Below are positions 1 to 9,689 of a stretch of 64,000 bases of DNA, piece after piece. Location of the stretch: assembly GCF_000186265.1 (NCBI RefSeq), contig NC_014934.1:620001-684000 (forward strand), in the 5' to 3' direction. Both the position numbers and the translations under genes were made by a program. The notes under the pieces were generated by a model. That model saw nothing but the letters and a program-made list of their open reading frames with translations. It searched no databases and had not been told where the DNA came from. The DNA comes from Cellulophaga algicola DSM 14237 (GTDB lineage: Bacteria; Bacteroidota; Bacteroidia; Flavobacteriales; Flavobacteriaceae). Numbering within the stretch: the stretch's first letter is position 1; each line of letters begins with the position of its first letter.

Positions 1-630
1 CTCTTGCTTAAAAGTGTCTTCATTATTTATAAAATTACCAATGGTCAAAAAATGTTCATATCCTTTGGCCATAACTGTTGTAGAGACCTCAACCCACTCC
101 GCTGTATTGTCTAAATATTTATTAGATTGAATTCTCTTAAAATTTACTTGTGCTGATTTTGAAAAATACCTCACATCTAAATATTTAGAAGTATTCATCT
201 CGAAAGTTGATTTTGATAATAGAATATCAAACTCCTTTATAGAAAATTCAACATCATCTGCCAAACTCACCATAAAGGATACTTTATATAGTTTATCTTT
301 TTCTAGGGGCGTTTCTAACTCTGCTGTAATATACTCCCTATAATCATTTGGAGCATACAAATACATACCTGCATAGGCTTCACCGTCATACGGCAATTGA
401 GAACCAATAAAGTTATTTTCAACAGGAAGTTCTGCACTACAGGTGTTAAAATAATCTGTAGTACCTAAAGTTGGTTTTCTCCAACTCTCTGCATCAACAT
501 CTAGAGATCCAAATTCTTTTGGACACCTATAACTAGTTTCAAAACTTGGGTTTTTTACTAAATTTTGGCCTTTCGCAACGAAACAATTCAGCGCAAAAAA
601 CAAAAACACGATTTGGGGGAACGTTTTCAT
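1..630 (-). CDS. OmpA-family-like envelope protein, N-terminal part
   Basis: Open on the minus strand from an ATG at 630 to the window edge; 210 codons are visible and the C-terminus lies outside. It starts with a signal peptide (MKTFPQIVFLFFALNCFVAKG, cleavage near the following Q) and then the motif NLVKNPSFE. That opening is typical, as I recall, of Bacteroidota secreted proteins that carry a carbohydrate-binding-like jelly roll followed by a C-terminal OmpA domain. The visible part has the expected jelly-roll character (alternating strands, YFN..C). The OmpA domain itself is not visible, so the family call is an inference. A strong hairpin separates it from the beta-barrel gene transcribed toward it. 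Confidence 0.6.
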   Translation of the reverse strand, partial: MKTFPQIVFLFFALNCFVAKGQNLVKNPSFETSYRCPKEFGSLDVDAESWRKPTLGTTDYFNTCSAELPVENNFIGSQLPYDGEAYAGMYLYAPNDYREYITAELETPLEKDKLYKVSFMVSLADDVEFSIKEFDILLSKSTFEMNTSKYLDVRYFSKSAQVNFKRIQSNKYLDNTAEWVEVSTTVMAKGYEHFLTIGNFINNEDTFKQE

Positions 631-672
631 TTCTAGGTTATTTGTTAGCACTACCAAACATCTTTAAAATAG

Positions 673-709
673 AAAAGGTCTATTGTAACATCTACAATTG
701 ACCTTTTTT
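673..709 (-). terminator. Intrinsic terminator after the beta-barrel gene
   Basis: Near-perfect inverted repeat: 15-bp arms at 673-687 and 693-707 with one T/T mismatch and a 5-base loop, flanked by T and A runs. It lies between two minus-strand genes, so it most likely ends the TPR/beta-barrel transcript. Confidence 0.75.
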
Positions 710-790
710 ATCATTGCTAAAAACACACGTTTTAAGCTACAAAATATGTAAGTTATAATTGCTATTTCCTACAAATATACTTATAATTAT

Positions 791-2545
791 TTAAAAATCA
801 AACTTATAGGTAGCACCTGCTAAAAGCTGAAATCCTTGAACAGGATAATTTGCCCATCTCATATAGTTAGAATTTGCTATATTATTTGCTTTTACAAACA
901 CTGATAATTGCTCATTAAACCTATATCCCACATGTGCATTAGTATCCCAATAACTATTTAAAGTAACAATAGTAGAAGGGAAATCTACAGGGTCTGCATT
1001 CTGTAGTACTGAGGCTTGTAAATCTTCACGTTCACCAACATAAAACAGCGTAGCTCCCATGTACCATTGTTTATCTATCTGATAATCTATAAATATAGAA
1101 CTAGTAACTTTAGGTAAGTTCCATGCAGGGTTATCTGTTTCTGTAGAATAGGTATATGCTTCAGCATTTATACCTAGCGAGAAGTTTCTTTTTATATCTA
1201 GATTTAACTCTGCAAAAATGCCTAATGTTTTTACGTCATCATAAAAAACATCAAAAGAATTATTATAATAGTATCCTTTTTCATCATTACGAAATGTATT
1301 CTCTGGGTTCCACTTATACAATGGTTTCTTATTTTCTGTCTTATATGAAGCTTTTAAATTATAACTTAAACTTGGCAACAACTGCCCTTTGATCCCTGCA
1401 TAAGCATTGTACTTTTGGTCCGTAGGCTGCACGGTTAGAGTAGGAGAGACAAATGGATTCTCTTCTACAAAATCATAATAAGAATTCTGTATTAATTCCC
1501 CTTGGATACCTCCATAGGCAATTAACGTTTCATCTAGTACTCGGTAACTTGCGGTTATATCTGGGTAGATATAAAAATTACTATCGCTATTTTCAGAATC
1601 TAGTCCAAAAACTAAATTCACTCCTAGATTTAAAGTTAGGTCATCTCTTAAAATTTCTATACTTGGCCCCACCCCTACTTGAAATAAACTATAGTTTATT
1701 TCTGGCGTGTTCACTGTACTATTTAAACTAGCATTTTTAAATACACCTCCTAAATAATCTAATTTTCCTTTGATACGAATATTTTCATCTCCGATTGGAA
1801 ATTGCGCAACACCTTTTAACATTGCTCTATTCTCACCAGATTTTGTAGCGTCCCAAAAACGACGAATTAAGGCTTCTCCTCTTTCTAAATAAGCATTATC
1901 CATATTTAAATACCCAGAGATTTCTGCATTGAAATAATTCTGTTTTGAGTCTATACTATTAATCACCTCATCACTATAAGCCCCAACAGGTACTCCATAC
2001 CAATTATATAATTGGTGCTGTAATCCTAAATTTGCTCCCCAATTTAAATCAGAATCACCTTTAGAATATGCAGCAGTTAATTTAGTGTCGTAAAAAGCAT
2101 TTTTTAGCGCTACGCTATCTAATTTACCTCTAGAAGAATGGTGCGTTAGACCAATATCTAAACGTTCATCTCTATTAATAGTTCTGCTCGTATAAAAATC
2201 TGCCAGCGCATTATCATAAGTTCCAAAACCTAAAGATGCATATGAATCATACAAGATTGGTGGCGGTACTTTATCTACCGTCGCCGCTTTACCTTTTGCA
2301 GGAGTAAATGTAGAAGCAACTGGAACAGAATTTATACTATAGGCTATCGGTTTCTTTTTTAAAACGATAGAATCATTAATTTGTGGAACAGATTTTATCT
2401 TAAAAGCATCGGAAACAGTAGGCTTATAGGCTTTTACAACCGTTACTGTTTGTGTACCAATACTATCTTTATCCTTTTCTTGAGCTGTTATAGATTGAAA
2501 AACGCCTAAAAAAAGAAGCGTACTTATTTTTATGAACTTGTGCAT
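791..2545 (-). CDS. Outer-membrane beta-barrel protein, TonB-receptor-like without plug
   Basis: 584 residues from the ATG at 2545, the start that gives a clean signal peptide (MHKFIKISTLLFLGVFQS..TAQ). An upstream in-frame ATG at 2563 would add six charged residues before it. After a short periplasmic stretch (VVKAYKPTVSDAFKI) the protein is one long series of amphipathic strands ending in aromatic FDF, the usual C-terminal signature of outer-membrane barrels. It resembles the barrel of TonB-dependent receptors, but I see no carboxypeptidase-like or plug domain, and 590 residues is short for a full receptor. It starts 26 bases after the giant TPR gene and is probably co-transcribed with it. 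Substrate unknown. Confidence 0.6.
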   Translation of the reverse strand: MHKFIKISTLLFLGVFQSITAQEKDKDSIGTQTVTVVKAYKPTVSDAFKIKSVPQINDSIVLKKKPIAYSINSVPVASTFTPAKGKAATVDKVPPPILYDSYASLGFGTYDNALADFYTSRTINRDERLDIGLTHHSSRGKLDSVALKNAFYDTKLTAAYSKGDSDLNWGANLGLQHQLYNWYGVPVGAYSDEVINSIDSKQNYFNAEISGYLNMDNAYLERGEALIRRFWDATKSGENRAMLKGVAQFPIGDENIRIKGKLDYLGGVFKNASLNSTVNTPEINYSLFQVGVGPSIEILRDDLTLNLGVNLVFGLDSENSDSNFYIYPDITASYRVLDETLIAYGGIQGELIQNSYYDFVEENPFVSPTLTVQPTDQKYNAYAGIKGQLLPSLSYNLKASYKTENKKPLYKWNPENTFRNDEKGYYYNNSFDVFYDDVKTLGIFAELNLDIKRNFSLGINAEAYTYSTETDNPAWNLPKVTSSIFIDYQIDKQWYMGATLFYVGEREDLQASVLQNADPVDFPSTIVTLNSYWDTNAHVGYRFNEQLSVFVKANNIANSNYMRWANYPVQGFQLLAGATYKFDF

Positions 2546-2571
2546 ATAGTGTCTCTTTTGCAACTTGATAA

Positions 2572-5500
2572 TTAATTTTCTGGATTTACAGAGGAATTGC
2601 TTTTTGCTTCTTTAGATTTAATACGGAAGGCTTCTGCTTTTGCTTCTGCAACAACTTCTGGATACTGTGCAAAATTAACAATTACACTATCTAAAATATA
2701 TGTTGCCTGATATGCATCTCCTAAAGCATCAAAATTCTTAGCCATAAGAATTAATCCTTTTCCTCCCCACTCTTTATATGCGGAGTAATCTTTAGCTAAT
2801 TTTTGAACAGAAACATTGGAAGCTTCAAAATCTCTTGCCTTATTTTTAAAGTACGCATCATAATACAAGGCTTCTGCCGCCAATTCTCCTGTAGCAATTG
2901 CCAATACTTGAGAATAAGCTTGCTTAGCTCTTTCTTCGTTATTTGTTTTAATTGCAGAACGTGCAATCATGGTGTGCGCATCACTCTTAATTCTATCATC
3001 TATCTTAGAAGATGCCAATACTTTTTCTGCGTAAGTAATTGTTTTTGTATATTCTTTTTGCGCAAAGTACCCTTTCATTAAATTAGACTGTGCAAAGGTT
3101 TTATTTTGCTGAATATTTGCCGTTGCTTCTAATTTTTCTAAATATGGTAATGCGGAGGTGTAGCTGCCTTTACCTATATAAATTTCACAAACTCTAGTTA
3201 ATGATTGCTCTCCATATTCGTTAGCGCCTCTGTCTACTACATTTTTGTAATTCTGTAAAGCTTTATCCTTATCGCCTTGAGCAAAGTACAATTGGGCTAG
3301 GTTAAAGTTTGCCTTTAAGGCATGCAAGCCTTTAGGAAATTCTTTTAAATAGGCTTGATACCCTTTTAATGCCTGCTCTCTATTACCTTCTATATATTTT
3401 TGATCTGCCGATTGAAAAGTAGCATTATCTAATTCTGCATCCGTAACTTCTACAAAATCTAAACCTCTTACCCATTCGGCATATTCACTCACCCTTCCTA
3501 AATCAACGTAAATAAGTTTAGCTGTAGTAACCGCCTGTACCGCTTCCTGTGTATCTGGGTAATCACGAACTACAGTTTTAAATTTTACCAATGCCTGGTC
3601 ACTCCTATTAGAGTTATAATAAACCAAGCCTTGACGCACTATCGCTTGTGGCACAAGTGAACTTCCTTTATACTCACTAATTAACTTATCATAAACTTTA
3701 AGTCCTTCTTCTTCCTTATTACCTCTTACATAAGAGTTCCCTAACTCAAAAAGAACATCATCTTTTAAGGTAGATTTTGGGTATCTTCCTATAAAAGCAT
3801 TTAACTCCTCTATTTTAGTTGCTGCTCTATCTACGAAACCATAGCTTAATGCTTTTTGAAAAGCTGCATAATCCTTCTCACTTCCTGCCCCTTCTAATGC
3901 CTGGTTGTAGGCTTCAATAGCAGGCCAGTACTTACTAGACGCAAAATAACTATCTCCTAAACGCAAATATGCATCGTGTTTTTTATCTACATCAGTGCTT
4001 CCACTAGCGTAAGCTGCAAAATTAGTTGCCGCATTAACATACTCTTTCAACTTAAAATTAGTATATCCTAGGCTATAATTGTAATCTATATAATCTGGTG
4101 TTGACTTTGCATGCGGGTTTTTCTGAAATTCGGCAAAACTACTCAATGCCTCTTTAAACAAATTACTATTGTATTCTGCTTCTGCTTTCCAGTAACTTGC
4201 TCGAGCCTTAAATTTAGGATCTTCAGCGTTATCTAATGACTTTTTAAACACGGAGATAGCTCCAGAATAATCTGTATTCGTAAATAACTCTACTCCTCTA
4301 TAAAAAGCAACTTTTTGATAAGTAGCTTTACTTGCATAAGATTTGTTGTTCTCTAAAAGCTCCATGGCACCTGCAAAATTCCTAGACGTTATATAAGAAT
4401 CTACTAAAAGCTCCTGTATCTCCGTAGTGTGCTCATCTTTAGGATATTTTTCTAAGTAATTAGTTAAAACACTAGGTACGTTTTCATACGCATTTCCTAT
4501 TTCATAGCTTAATCTTGCATAATTCAAAAACGCATCTTTTTGTATTTCTGGAGTATACTCCATTTGAGATGCATTTCTAAAAGCATTTAAAGCTTCTGGC
4601 TTTTTATCTAGCTTTAAATAACATTCTGCTAAATGATAATAAGCATTCTGGGAAACACTATTCGTACCTCCAATAATCTTATTAAATTGCTGAATAGCAT
4701 TCGCATAATCACCTTTTTTATAGTAACTATATCCTAGAAAATAGTAATCTGTATTGCTAAATTTCCCGTTTCTACCCTGATAATCTAAGAGATAAGGAAT
4801 AGCATTTTCATATTGATTTAAATTAAAGTAACTCTCACCTATAATTTTATTTAATTCAGATTTCTCTTGACGATCGCCTTTTTGCATTTGGGTTTTTGCT
4901 AAAGCGATAGCCTCTTCAAACTTACCCAACTTAAAGTTTAAATCTGCTTGGTAATAGGACAATTTTTCCTCTAATACCTTTTGATCTGTTATTTGATCAA
5001 AACGCTGATTTGCTCCAGCATAATCATCTTGTTGATACGCAATAAACCCTAAGTAATATTTGGCTTGAGAGCCATATACTGGAGAATTGGTTACCTTATT
5101 TAAATAGGTTTCCGCTTCTTTAGAATTTTTAGAAGAAAATAGTGCGTAACCGTAATTGAAGTTAAACTTATCCTTTTCACTTTGTGATAATGAATTTTGA
5201 TCTACTCTCTTATACCATTTTAAGGCATAGGGATATTTACCTGTCTCGAAGTAATAGTCTGCTACATCAGCATATGCAGAATTTCGTTTAGTAGAGGTTG
5301 GATATTTTTCTACGAAACTTTCCATCAGCTTATCTGCGCCTAACTGATTTAGCCTTACAGCGGCGTTAGCCACGTAATACGTACTATTTGCTTCGGTCTC
5401 TGGATCTTTTGTACTATACTTAACCTTTTCAAAAATTGCTTGAGCAGCTTGAAATTGTTCATTAGAGTAGAGTGTCAACGCTTGTTGATACTCTTTCTGA

Positions 5501-5589
5501 TCGTGGGTGTAGATTTTGGATTCTTGAGCGCTCAATAGATGCAAAGTCCCAATAAAACTAAGCAATAACGCGGTTTTTTTCTTCAGCAT
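2572..5589 (-). CDS. Large tetratricopeptide-repeat protein, exported
   Basis: 1005 residues from the ATG at 5589 (MLKKKTALLLSF.., giving a signal peptide that ends SAQ); the ATG at 5604 only adds MLENI. Nearly the whole length is TPR-type helical repeats of about 34-37 residues (A-x-YYLG.., Y..A...F..I motifs recur at least 20 times), for example YYLGFIAYQQDDYAGANQRF and YYFLGYSYYKKGDYANAIQQF. Exported TPR proteins of this size in Bacteroidota are often annotated as YbgF/tol-pal-like; their role is scaffolding of envelope complexes. It is followed directly by the beta-barrel gene, suggesting a partner. No enzymatic motif is visible. The family is secure, the function is not. Confidence 0.75.
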   Translation of the reverse strand: MLKKKTALLLSFIGTLHLLSAQESKIYTHDQKEYQQALTLYSNEQFQAAQAIFEKVKYSTKDPETEANSTYYVANAAVRLNQLGADKLMESFVEKYPTSTKRNSAYADVADYYFETGKYPYALKWYKRVDQNSLSQSEKDKFNFNYGYALFSSKNSKEAETYLNKVTNSPVYGSQAKYYLGFIAYQQDDYAGANQRFDQITDQKVLEEKLSYYQADLNFKLGKFEEAIALAKTQMQKGDRQEKSELNKIIGESYFNLNQYENAIPYLLDYQGRNGKFSNTDYYFLGYSYYKKGDYANAIQQFNKIIGGTNSVSQNAYYHLAECYLKLDKKPEALNAFRNASQMEYTPEIQKDAFLNYARLSYEIGNAYENVPSVLTNYLEKYPKDEHTTEIQELLVDSYITSRNFAGAMELLENNKSYASKATYQKVAFYRGVELFTNTDYSGAISVFKKSLDNAEDPKFKARASYWKAEAEYNSNLFKEALSSFAEFQKNPHAKSTPDYIDYNYSLGYTNFKLKEYVNAATNFAAYASGSTDVDKKHDAYLRLGDSYFASSKYWPAIEAYNQALEGAGSEKDYAAFQKALSYGFVDRAATKIEELNAFIGRYPKSTLKDDVLFELGNSYVRGNKEEEGLKVYDKLISEYKGSSLVPQAIVRQGLVYYNSNRSDQALVKFKTVVRDYPDTQEAVQAVTTAKLIYVDLGRVSEYAEWVRGLDFVEVTDAELDNATFQSADQKYIEGNREQALKGYQAYLKEFPKGLHALKANFNLAQLYFAQGDKDKALQNYKNVVDRGANEYGEQSLTRVCEIYIGKGSYTSALPYLEKLEATANIQQNKTFAQSNLMKGYFAQKEYTKTITYAEKVLASSKIDDRIKSDAHTMIARSAIKTNNEERAKQAYSQVLAIATGELAAEALYYDAYFKNKARDFEASNVSVQKLAKDYSAYKEWGGKGLILMAKNFDALGDAYQATYILDSVIVNFAQYPEVVAEAKAEAFRIKSKEAKSNSSVNPEN

Positions 5590-5748
5590 AATGTTCTCCA
5601 ACAATTAAGAAATACCTTTATTTAGTAGCTACAACGACAAATAGTGTACCTAAAGTATATGAGAACGAAGATACTTTTTATTTTATTTTAAAAAGGATGT
5701 AAAAAAAATAATAAATAGCAGACAAAAAAAGATAATTTAGTAAGTTTT

Positions 5749-6984
5749 CTAACACACAGGTAAGGTAAATTTAAAGTCGCTCCCCTTACCAATTTCACTC
5801 TCAACCCAAATTTTACCTCCTAATTTTTCTACAAATTCTTTACAAAGTACCAAACCAAATCCGGACCCTATTTCATTTGCGGTACCTCTAGAGGAAATAG
5901 TTGTACCTGCTTCAAACAATTGCTCACAAACTTTTGCACTCATCCCGATTCCAGAATCAGAAACTACAAATTCTAAATTATCTGATCTTTTAATTACAGA
6001 TATACCTATATCTCCACCAGATTTGGTAAACTTTACCGCATTAGACAACAAATTTCTTAAAATAGTTTTGAGCATTTTCGCATCAGAATAAATCTTTATA
6101 CATTCCAAATTGGGTTCCTTAATGGCTATATTTTTTGTTTTTGCCAAATGCTGAATAAACTCCTGAACTTCTTCTATTAAGTCCTGAATATTTAACTTTT
6201 CTTTTTGCAAATTATCTTGGTCCCTTTGTGCATTAGACCAGGTTAATAAATTTTCAAGCAAGGTAAGTGTAGCTTTAGAAGTAGTTTTAATCAAACTTAC
6301 ATATTCGCCCAATAAAGAAATATCATTTTCCTTTATAGCGTCTTCTATTAATCCTGACAAGGTGAGGATATTGTTAAAGGGACTTCTCAAATCATGAGCT
6401 ATAATCGCAAAAAGTTTATCTTTTGTAATATTTAATTCCCGCAACTGACTTTCACTTTCGAAAAGCGCTCGTTCTGCCTTCTTATTAATGGTGATGTCTC
6501 TTATGGCTCCAATTATAAATTTTTTCCCAGAAGTATTAATAAAACGTGTTTTCCTGGTAGATATCATTCGGTGCCCACCACTTTTAAGCGTTATGGTTTC
6601 TTCACTAATGTTTTCAACACCATCTAATAACACTTGCTTATCAACTTCTAAAAACTTATCTCTTTCCGTTTCAGAAACATCTTCCGCTAATGTTTTTCCT
6701 ATAATATTATCTTGGGACATCTCAAACATCTCACAAAAAGCATTATTAACTAATAATAACCTACTGTGATTGTCTTTAACAAAAACAGAATCGCCCATAT
6801 TATCTAAAATAGTATGGGTATAGACTTCACTATCTGTATTCAACTTCAATAACAGTTCATCGTATGATTTCTGAATTTCCTGTTTAGAAGAATGAAACAA
6901 AAGTAGCTTCTTATTTTGCTCTTTTAATTGTTCTATTTCCTGATATAAATCTTGAACGCTAGTATTATGGTGGTTGACTTCCAT
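5749..6984 (-). CDS. PAS-domain sensor histidine kinase (hybrid domain absent)
   Basis: 411 residues from the ATG at 6984. In order: a coiled coil (about 12-50), a PAS domain with PAC motif (about 55-170), a HisKA dimerisation domain with the phosphoacceptor in the H-box IIAHDLRSPFNN (about H197), and a HATPase with N-box (LLSNAVKF), G1 (DSGIGM) and G2 (GSGFGL) boxes. No membrane segment or signal peptide, so it should act in the cytoplasm. No response regulator is adjacent, so the partner is unknown; the single-receiver protein at 34131-34553 is one candidate by class only. Closely similar in design to the kinase at 56404-57459. Confidence 0.88.
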   Translation of the reverse strand: MEVNHHNTSVQDLYQEIEQLKEQNKKLLLFHSSKQEIQKSYDELLLKLNTDSEVYTHTILDNMGDSVFVKDNHSRLLLVNNAFCEMFEMSQDNIIGKTLAEDVSETERDKFLEVDKQVLLDGVENISEETITLKSGGHRMISTRKTRFINTSGKKFIIGAIRDITINKKAERALFESESQLRELNITKDKLFAIIAHDLRSPFNNILTLSGLIEDAIKENDISLLGEYVSLIKTTSKATLTLLENLLTWSNAQRDQDNLQKEKLNIQDLIEEVQEFIQHLAKTKNIAIKEPNLECIKIYSDAKMLKTILRNLLSNAVKFTKSGGDIGISVIKRSDNLEFVVSDSGIGMSAKVCEQLFEAGTTISSRGTANEIGSGFGLVLCKEFVEKLGGKIWVESEIGKGSDFKFTLPVC

Positions 6985-7179
6985 AGTTTTAAAGCACAAT
7001 ATTTTAAAAGTTTATTATTTCTCCCCTAAGATAGCTATTTTTCCTACACGTAAGAAAAAAAATTCAACTAACTCACTCAATTCCAGACAAAAGAACTATT
7101 GAAAATTAATAAATATTTTATAGCAAGCAACTATTAATTTCTATGATATCTTACTACTTTTATAACAATATTAGAAACT

Positions 7180-7863
7180 ATGGCTGAGAGCGTATTAAAA
7201 TTAAAAGAGGTGTCTGTTTTCCAAAAAGAAAACTTGGTTTTGAATGATATTAACCTTGAAATAAAAAAAGGAGAATTCATTTACTTAATTGGCAAAACAG
7301 GAAGCGGAAAAAGTAGTTTTATGAAAACACTCTATGGAGACCTCCCGTTAAATCATGGCGAAGGAAGCATTGTAGATTTTGATTTAAGGAAATTAAAAGA
7401 AAAAGACATTCCTTTTTTAAGACGCAAACTTGGTATTGTTTTTCAAGATTTTAAACTATTACCAGATCGTAGTATCAATAATAATTTACTATTTGTTTTA
7501 AAAGCTACAGGCTGGAAAGACAAAACTAAAATGGATACCCAAGTAGAAACTGTTTTAGATAAAGTAGGAATGAAAACAAAAGGATTTAAATTTCCGCATG
7601 AACTTTCTGGCGGTGAGCAGCAACGTATTGCTATTGCAAGAGCACTCCTAAATGATCCTGAACTAATTTTAGCTGATGAACCTACAGGGAATCTTGACCC
7701 CCAGACTAGTGTAGAAGTTATGAAAGTACTTCAAGAAATAAATAAGACAGGGCGTACCATTCTAATGGCCACTCATGATTATGCGTTAATTTTAAAATAC
7801 CCTTCTAAGACACTTAAATGCGATGGCAATAAGGTTTTTGAAGTCGTTCAAAAAGCCGTTTAA
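7180..7863 (+). CDS. ftsE: Cell-division ABC transporter ATPase FtsE
   Basis: 227 residues, the usual FtsE length. Walker A GKTGSGKSS at 38-46, Q-loop VFQDF near 88, ABC signature LSGGEQQR at 142-149, Walker B LILADEP at 162-168, and the switch histidine at 199. FtsE pairs with the membrane protein FtsX to control peptidoglycan hydrolases at the septum. In Bacteroidota ftsX is commonly encoded elsewhere, and I find no ftsX next to it here. LolD-type lipoprotein ATPases are the main alternative; the overall wording (FQDFKLLPDRS) fits FtsE better. Confidence 0.85.
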   Translation: MAESVLKLKEVSVFQKENLVLNDINLEIKKGEFIYLIGKTGSGKSSFMKTLYGDLPLNHGEGSIVDFDLRKLKEKDIPFLRRKLGIVFQDFKLLPDRSINNNLLFVLKATGWKDKTKMDTQVETVLDKVGMKTKGFKFPHELSGGEQQRIAIARALLNDPELILADEPTGNLDPQTSVEVMKVLQEINKTGRTILMATHDYALILKYPSKTLKCDGNKVFEVVQKAV

Positions 7864-7994
7864 AAAACAATTACCACATGTACAAAACTATTAGAAGAAA
7901 ATATAAGTACGAATACAGCATTTGAATCAATGCCACATTGACCACTCTCATTTATGAAGTGGCCCAATAAAACAAAACACTTTACGTATTAAAG

Positions 7995-8810
7995 ATGATC
8001 TTAAAAAAAGAAAATTTTAAACCTGATAAGAAAATAAAACCTTTCATTGGGATACTTTTATTTTTAGTTTCCATCATCTTAGCTGCAGTGACCATACCCT
8101 TGGGCTTTATATACGGTATTTTTTACAACCTATTTACAAAAGGAATTAAAGGGATTGGTGAATATTGTTTAAAGATTGCTATTTCAATTGATCAATTAGG
8201 CAATGTTGCAATGCAACACTTAATTAACACCTTATGGATAACTCCATTGGGCTATAAATTTGGCAATAGAGACGAAACAATCTCTAGCGCTCTGGGCAGA
8301 AATAAACAGCTAGAAACACTTACTAGTTTTGGTAAATTCATAGATACCATATTAGATAAATTAGACCCCAATCACTCCTTAAATTCTATTGATTATTATA
8401 TTGAACCAACCGATCAAATTATCGATAAATTAGCATGGATTCATATTAATAATTATCAAATATTAAGCACACGAAGTAAAGGAAGAAACAAATACTACAT
8501 CCCAGGAGGCAAAAGAGAAGGCGAAGAAACAGATCACGTTGCTCTTTTACGTGAAATTAAAGAAGAATTAAATGTTGATTTACTCGTGAAAACTTTAGAT
8601 TTTCTCGGTGTTTTTGAAGCACAAGCAGACAGCCATAAACCTGGCACATTAGTTAGAATGACCTGTTATTTTGCTGAATATACTGGAAGGCTACAAGCTG
8701 CTTCTGAGATAGAAGAATTTGTTTGGTTAAATTACGAAGATAAAGAGCAAGTTTCTGAAGTTGATAAAATCATATTTGACTATTTACATCACGAGGGTTT
8801 ACTTAAGTGA
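7995..8810 (+). CDS. Membrane-anchored Nudix hydrolase with extra N-terminal domain
   Basis: 271 residues. A hydrophobic stretch at about 16-47 should anchor it in the inner membrane. Residues about 60-133 form a separate module with the run DQLGN...NRDETISSALGR...F..D.ILDKL, which resembles a small protein family I know mainly from phages and prophages (pattern N-x-L-x-GG-x-x-DET-x-SSR). The C-terminal half is a Nudix domain: box G172..E178..REIKEEL, with N in place of the usual second glycine. Nudix enzymes hydrolyse nucleoside diphosphates linked to another group; the substrate here cannot be read. It lies between ftsE and polyphosphate glucokinase with 131- and 68-base gaps. Confidence 0.8.
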   Translation: MILKKENFKPDKKIKPFIGILLFLVSIILAAVTIPLGFIYGIFYNLFTKGIKGIGEYCLKIAISIDQLGNVAMQHLINTLWITPLGYKFGNRDETISSALGRNKQLETLTSFGKFIDTILDKLDPNHSLNSIDYYIEPTDQIIDKLAWIHINNYQILSTRSKGRNKYYIPGGKREGEETDHVALLREIKEELNVDLLVKTLDFLGVFEAQADSHKPGTLVRMTCYFAEYTGRLQAASEIEEFVWLNYEDKEQVSEVDKIIFDYLHHEGLLK

Positions 8811-8844
8811 GTAAAAAGTTAACAAAATCATAATTTTTTTTCGC

Positions 8845-8852
8845 TACTTTTG
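8845..8852 (+). promoter_or_regulatory. -7 promoter element upstream of polyphosphate glucokinase
   Basis: TACTTTTG matches the Bacteroidota -7 consensus TAnnTTTG, 26 bases before the ATG at 8879. No convincing -33 TTG is seen at the right distance. Confidence 0.4.
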
Positions 8853-8878
8853 CTGTACTATACCATTAAAATAAACAA

Positions 8879-9622
8879 ATGACTTTATTAGGAATTGATA
8901 TTGGAGGCTCAGGAATTAAAGGGGCATTAGTGAATACCGTTACAGGCGAGCTACTAACCGAACGTTTCAGAATAGAAACTCCAAAATCAGGAAAACCCGA
9001 AGAAATAGCAGAAATATTTGCTAAAATTGTTAAACATTTTAAATATCAAGGTCCTATTGGTTGCGGTTTCCCTACTATTATTAAAAATGGAGTTTGTAAA
9101 GCTCATGGGAATTTAAGTAAAAAATGGCTAGGTGTAAACGCAGAGGAACTTTTTAGCGATTACACAGGTTTACCTGTTACCGTAATCAATGATGCAGATG
9201 CAGCAGGATATGCCACCATGAACTATGGTATAGGAAAAGGAAAAAAAGGCTTGGTAATTATGATTACTATTGGCACTGGTTTAGGCAGTGGCGCTTTTTT
9301 TAATGGAGAATTGTTGCCCAATTTTGAATTAGGTCAAATTCCTTATAAAAAGCATGATAAATTTGAACATTATGCTGCCGCCTCCATTAAAGAAAAAGAA
9401 AAATTGAGCTATAAAAAATGGGGGAAAAGATTTAATAAATTCTTAAAGTATGTTGAGTTTATTGTTTCACCAGATTTAATAATCATAGGCGGAGGGACTT
9501 CTAAGGATTTTGATGAATTTAAAGAATACATAAAAATTGATACACCTGTGATTGCAGCCGAATTACAAAACTATGCAGGAATCATTGGCGCAGCTACTGC
9601 TGCATTTAAAAAGAAAAAATAA
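8879..9622 (+). CDS. ppgK: Polyphosphate glucokinase (ROK family)
   Basis: 247 residues. ROK-type actin-fold sugar kinase: phosphate-1 motif DIGGSGIKG (6-14), catalytic-aspartate motif NDADAAG (104-110), phosphate-2 TIGTGLGSG (130-138), and IIIGGGTSKDF at the C-terminal adenosine motif. The short length and the FELGQIPYKKHDKFEHYAA region in place of the ROK zinc motif (no CGCxGCxE) are typical of PpgK, which makes glucose 6-phosphate using polyphosphate as phosphoryl donor. It probably has its own promoter and is followed by a bidirectional terminator. Confidence 0.88.
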   Translation: MTLLGIDIGGSGIKGALVNTVTGELLTERFRIETPKSGKPEEIAEIFAKIVKHFKYQGPIGCGFPTIIKNGVCKAHGNLSKKWLGVNAEELFSDYTGLPVTVINDADAAGYATMNYGIGKGKKGLVIMITIGTGLGSGAFFNGELLPNFELGQIPYKKHDKFEHYAAASIKEKEKLSYKKWGKRFNKFLKYVEFIVSPDLIIIGGGTSKDFDEFKEYIKIDTPVIAAELQNYAGIIGAATAAFKKKK

Positions 9623-9640
9623 AACCTAATTTCCATAAAA

Positions 9641-9674
9641 AAAGCCTCAAATTCAATGAATTTGAGGCTTTCTT
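9641..9674. terminator. Bidirectional intrinsic terminator
   Basis: Perfect 13-bp arms (9642-9654 and 9658-9670), 3-base loop, A-run on the left and T-rich run on the right. It lies between the convergent ppgK and lipoprotein genes, so it serves both strands. Confidence 0.85.
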
Positions 9675-9689
9675 ATATCCTATATATTC

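Noticed and set aside
7878-7925. 15-codon frame MYKTIRRKYKYEYSI after ftsE
   Set aside because: Too short to support; highly basic composition is common by chance in AT-rich DNA.
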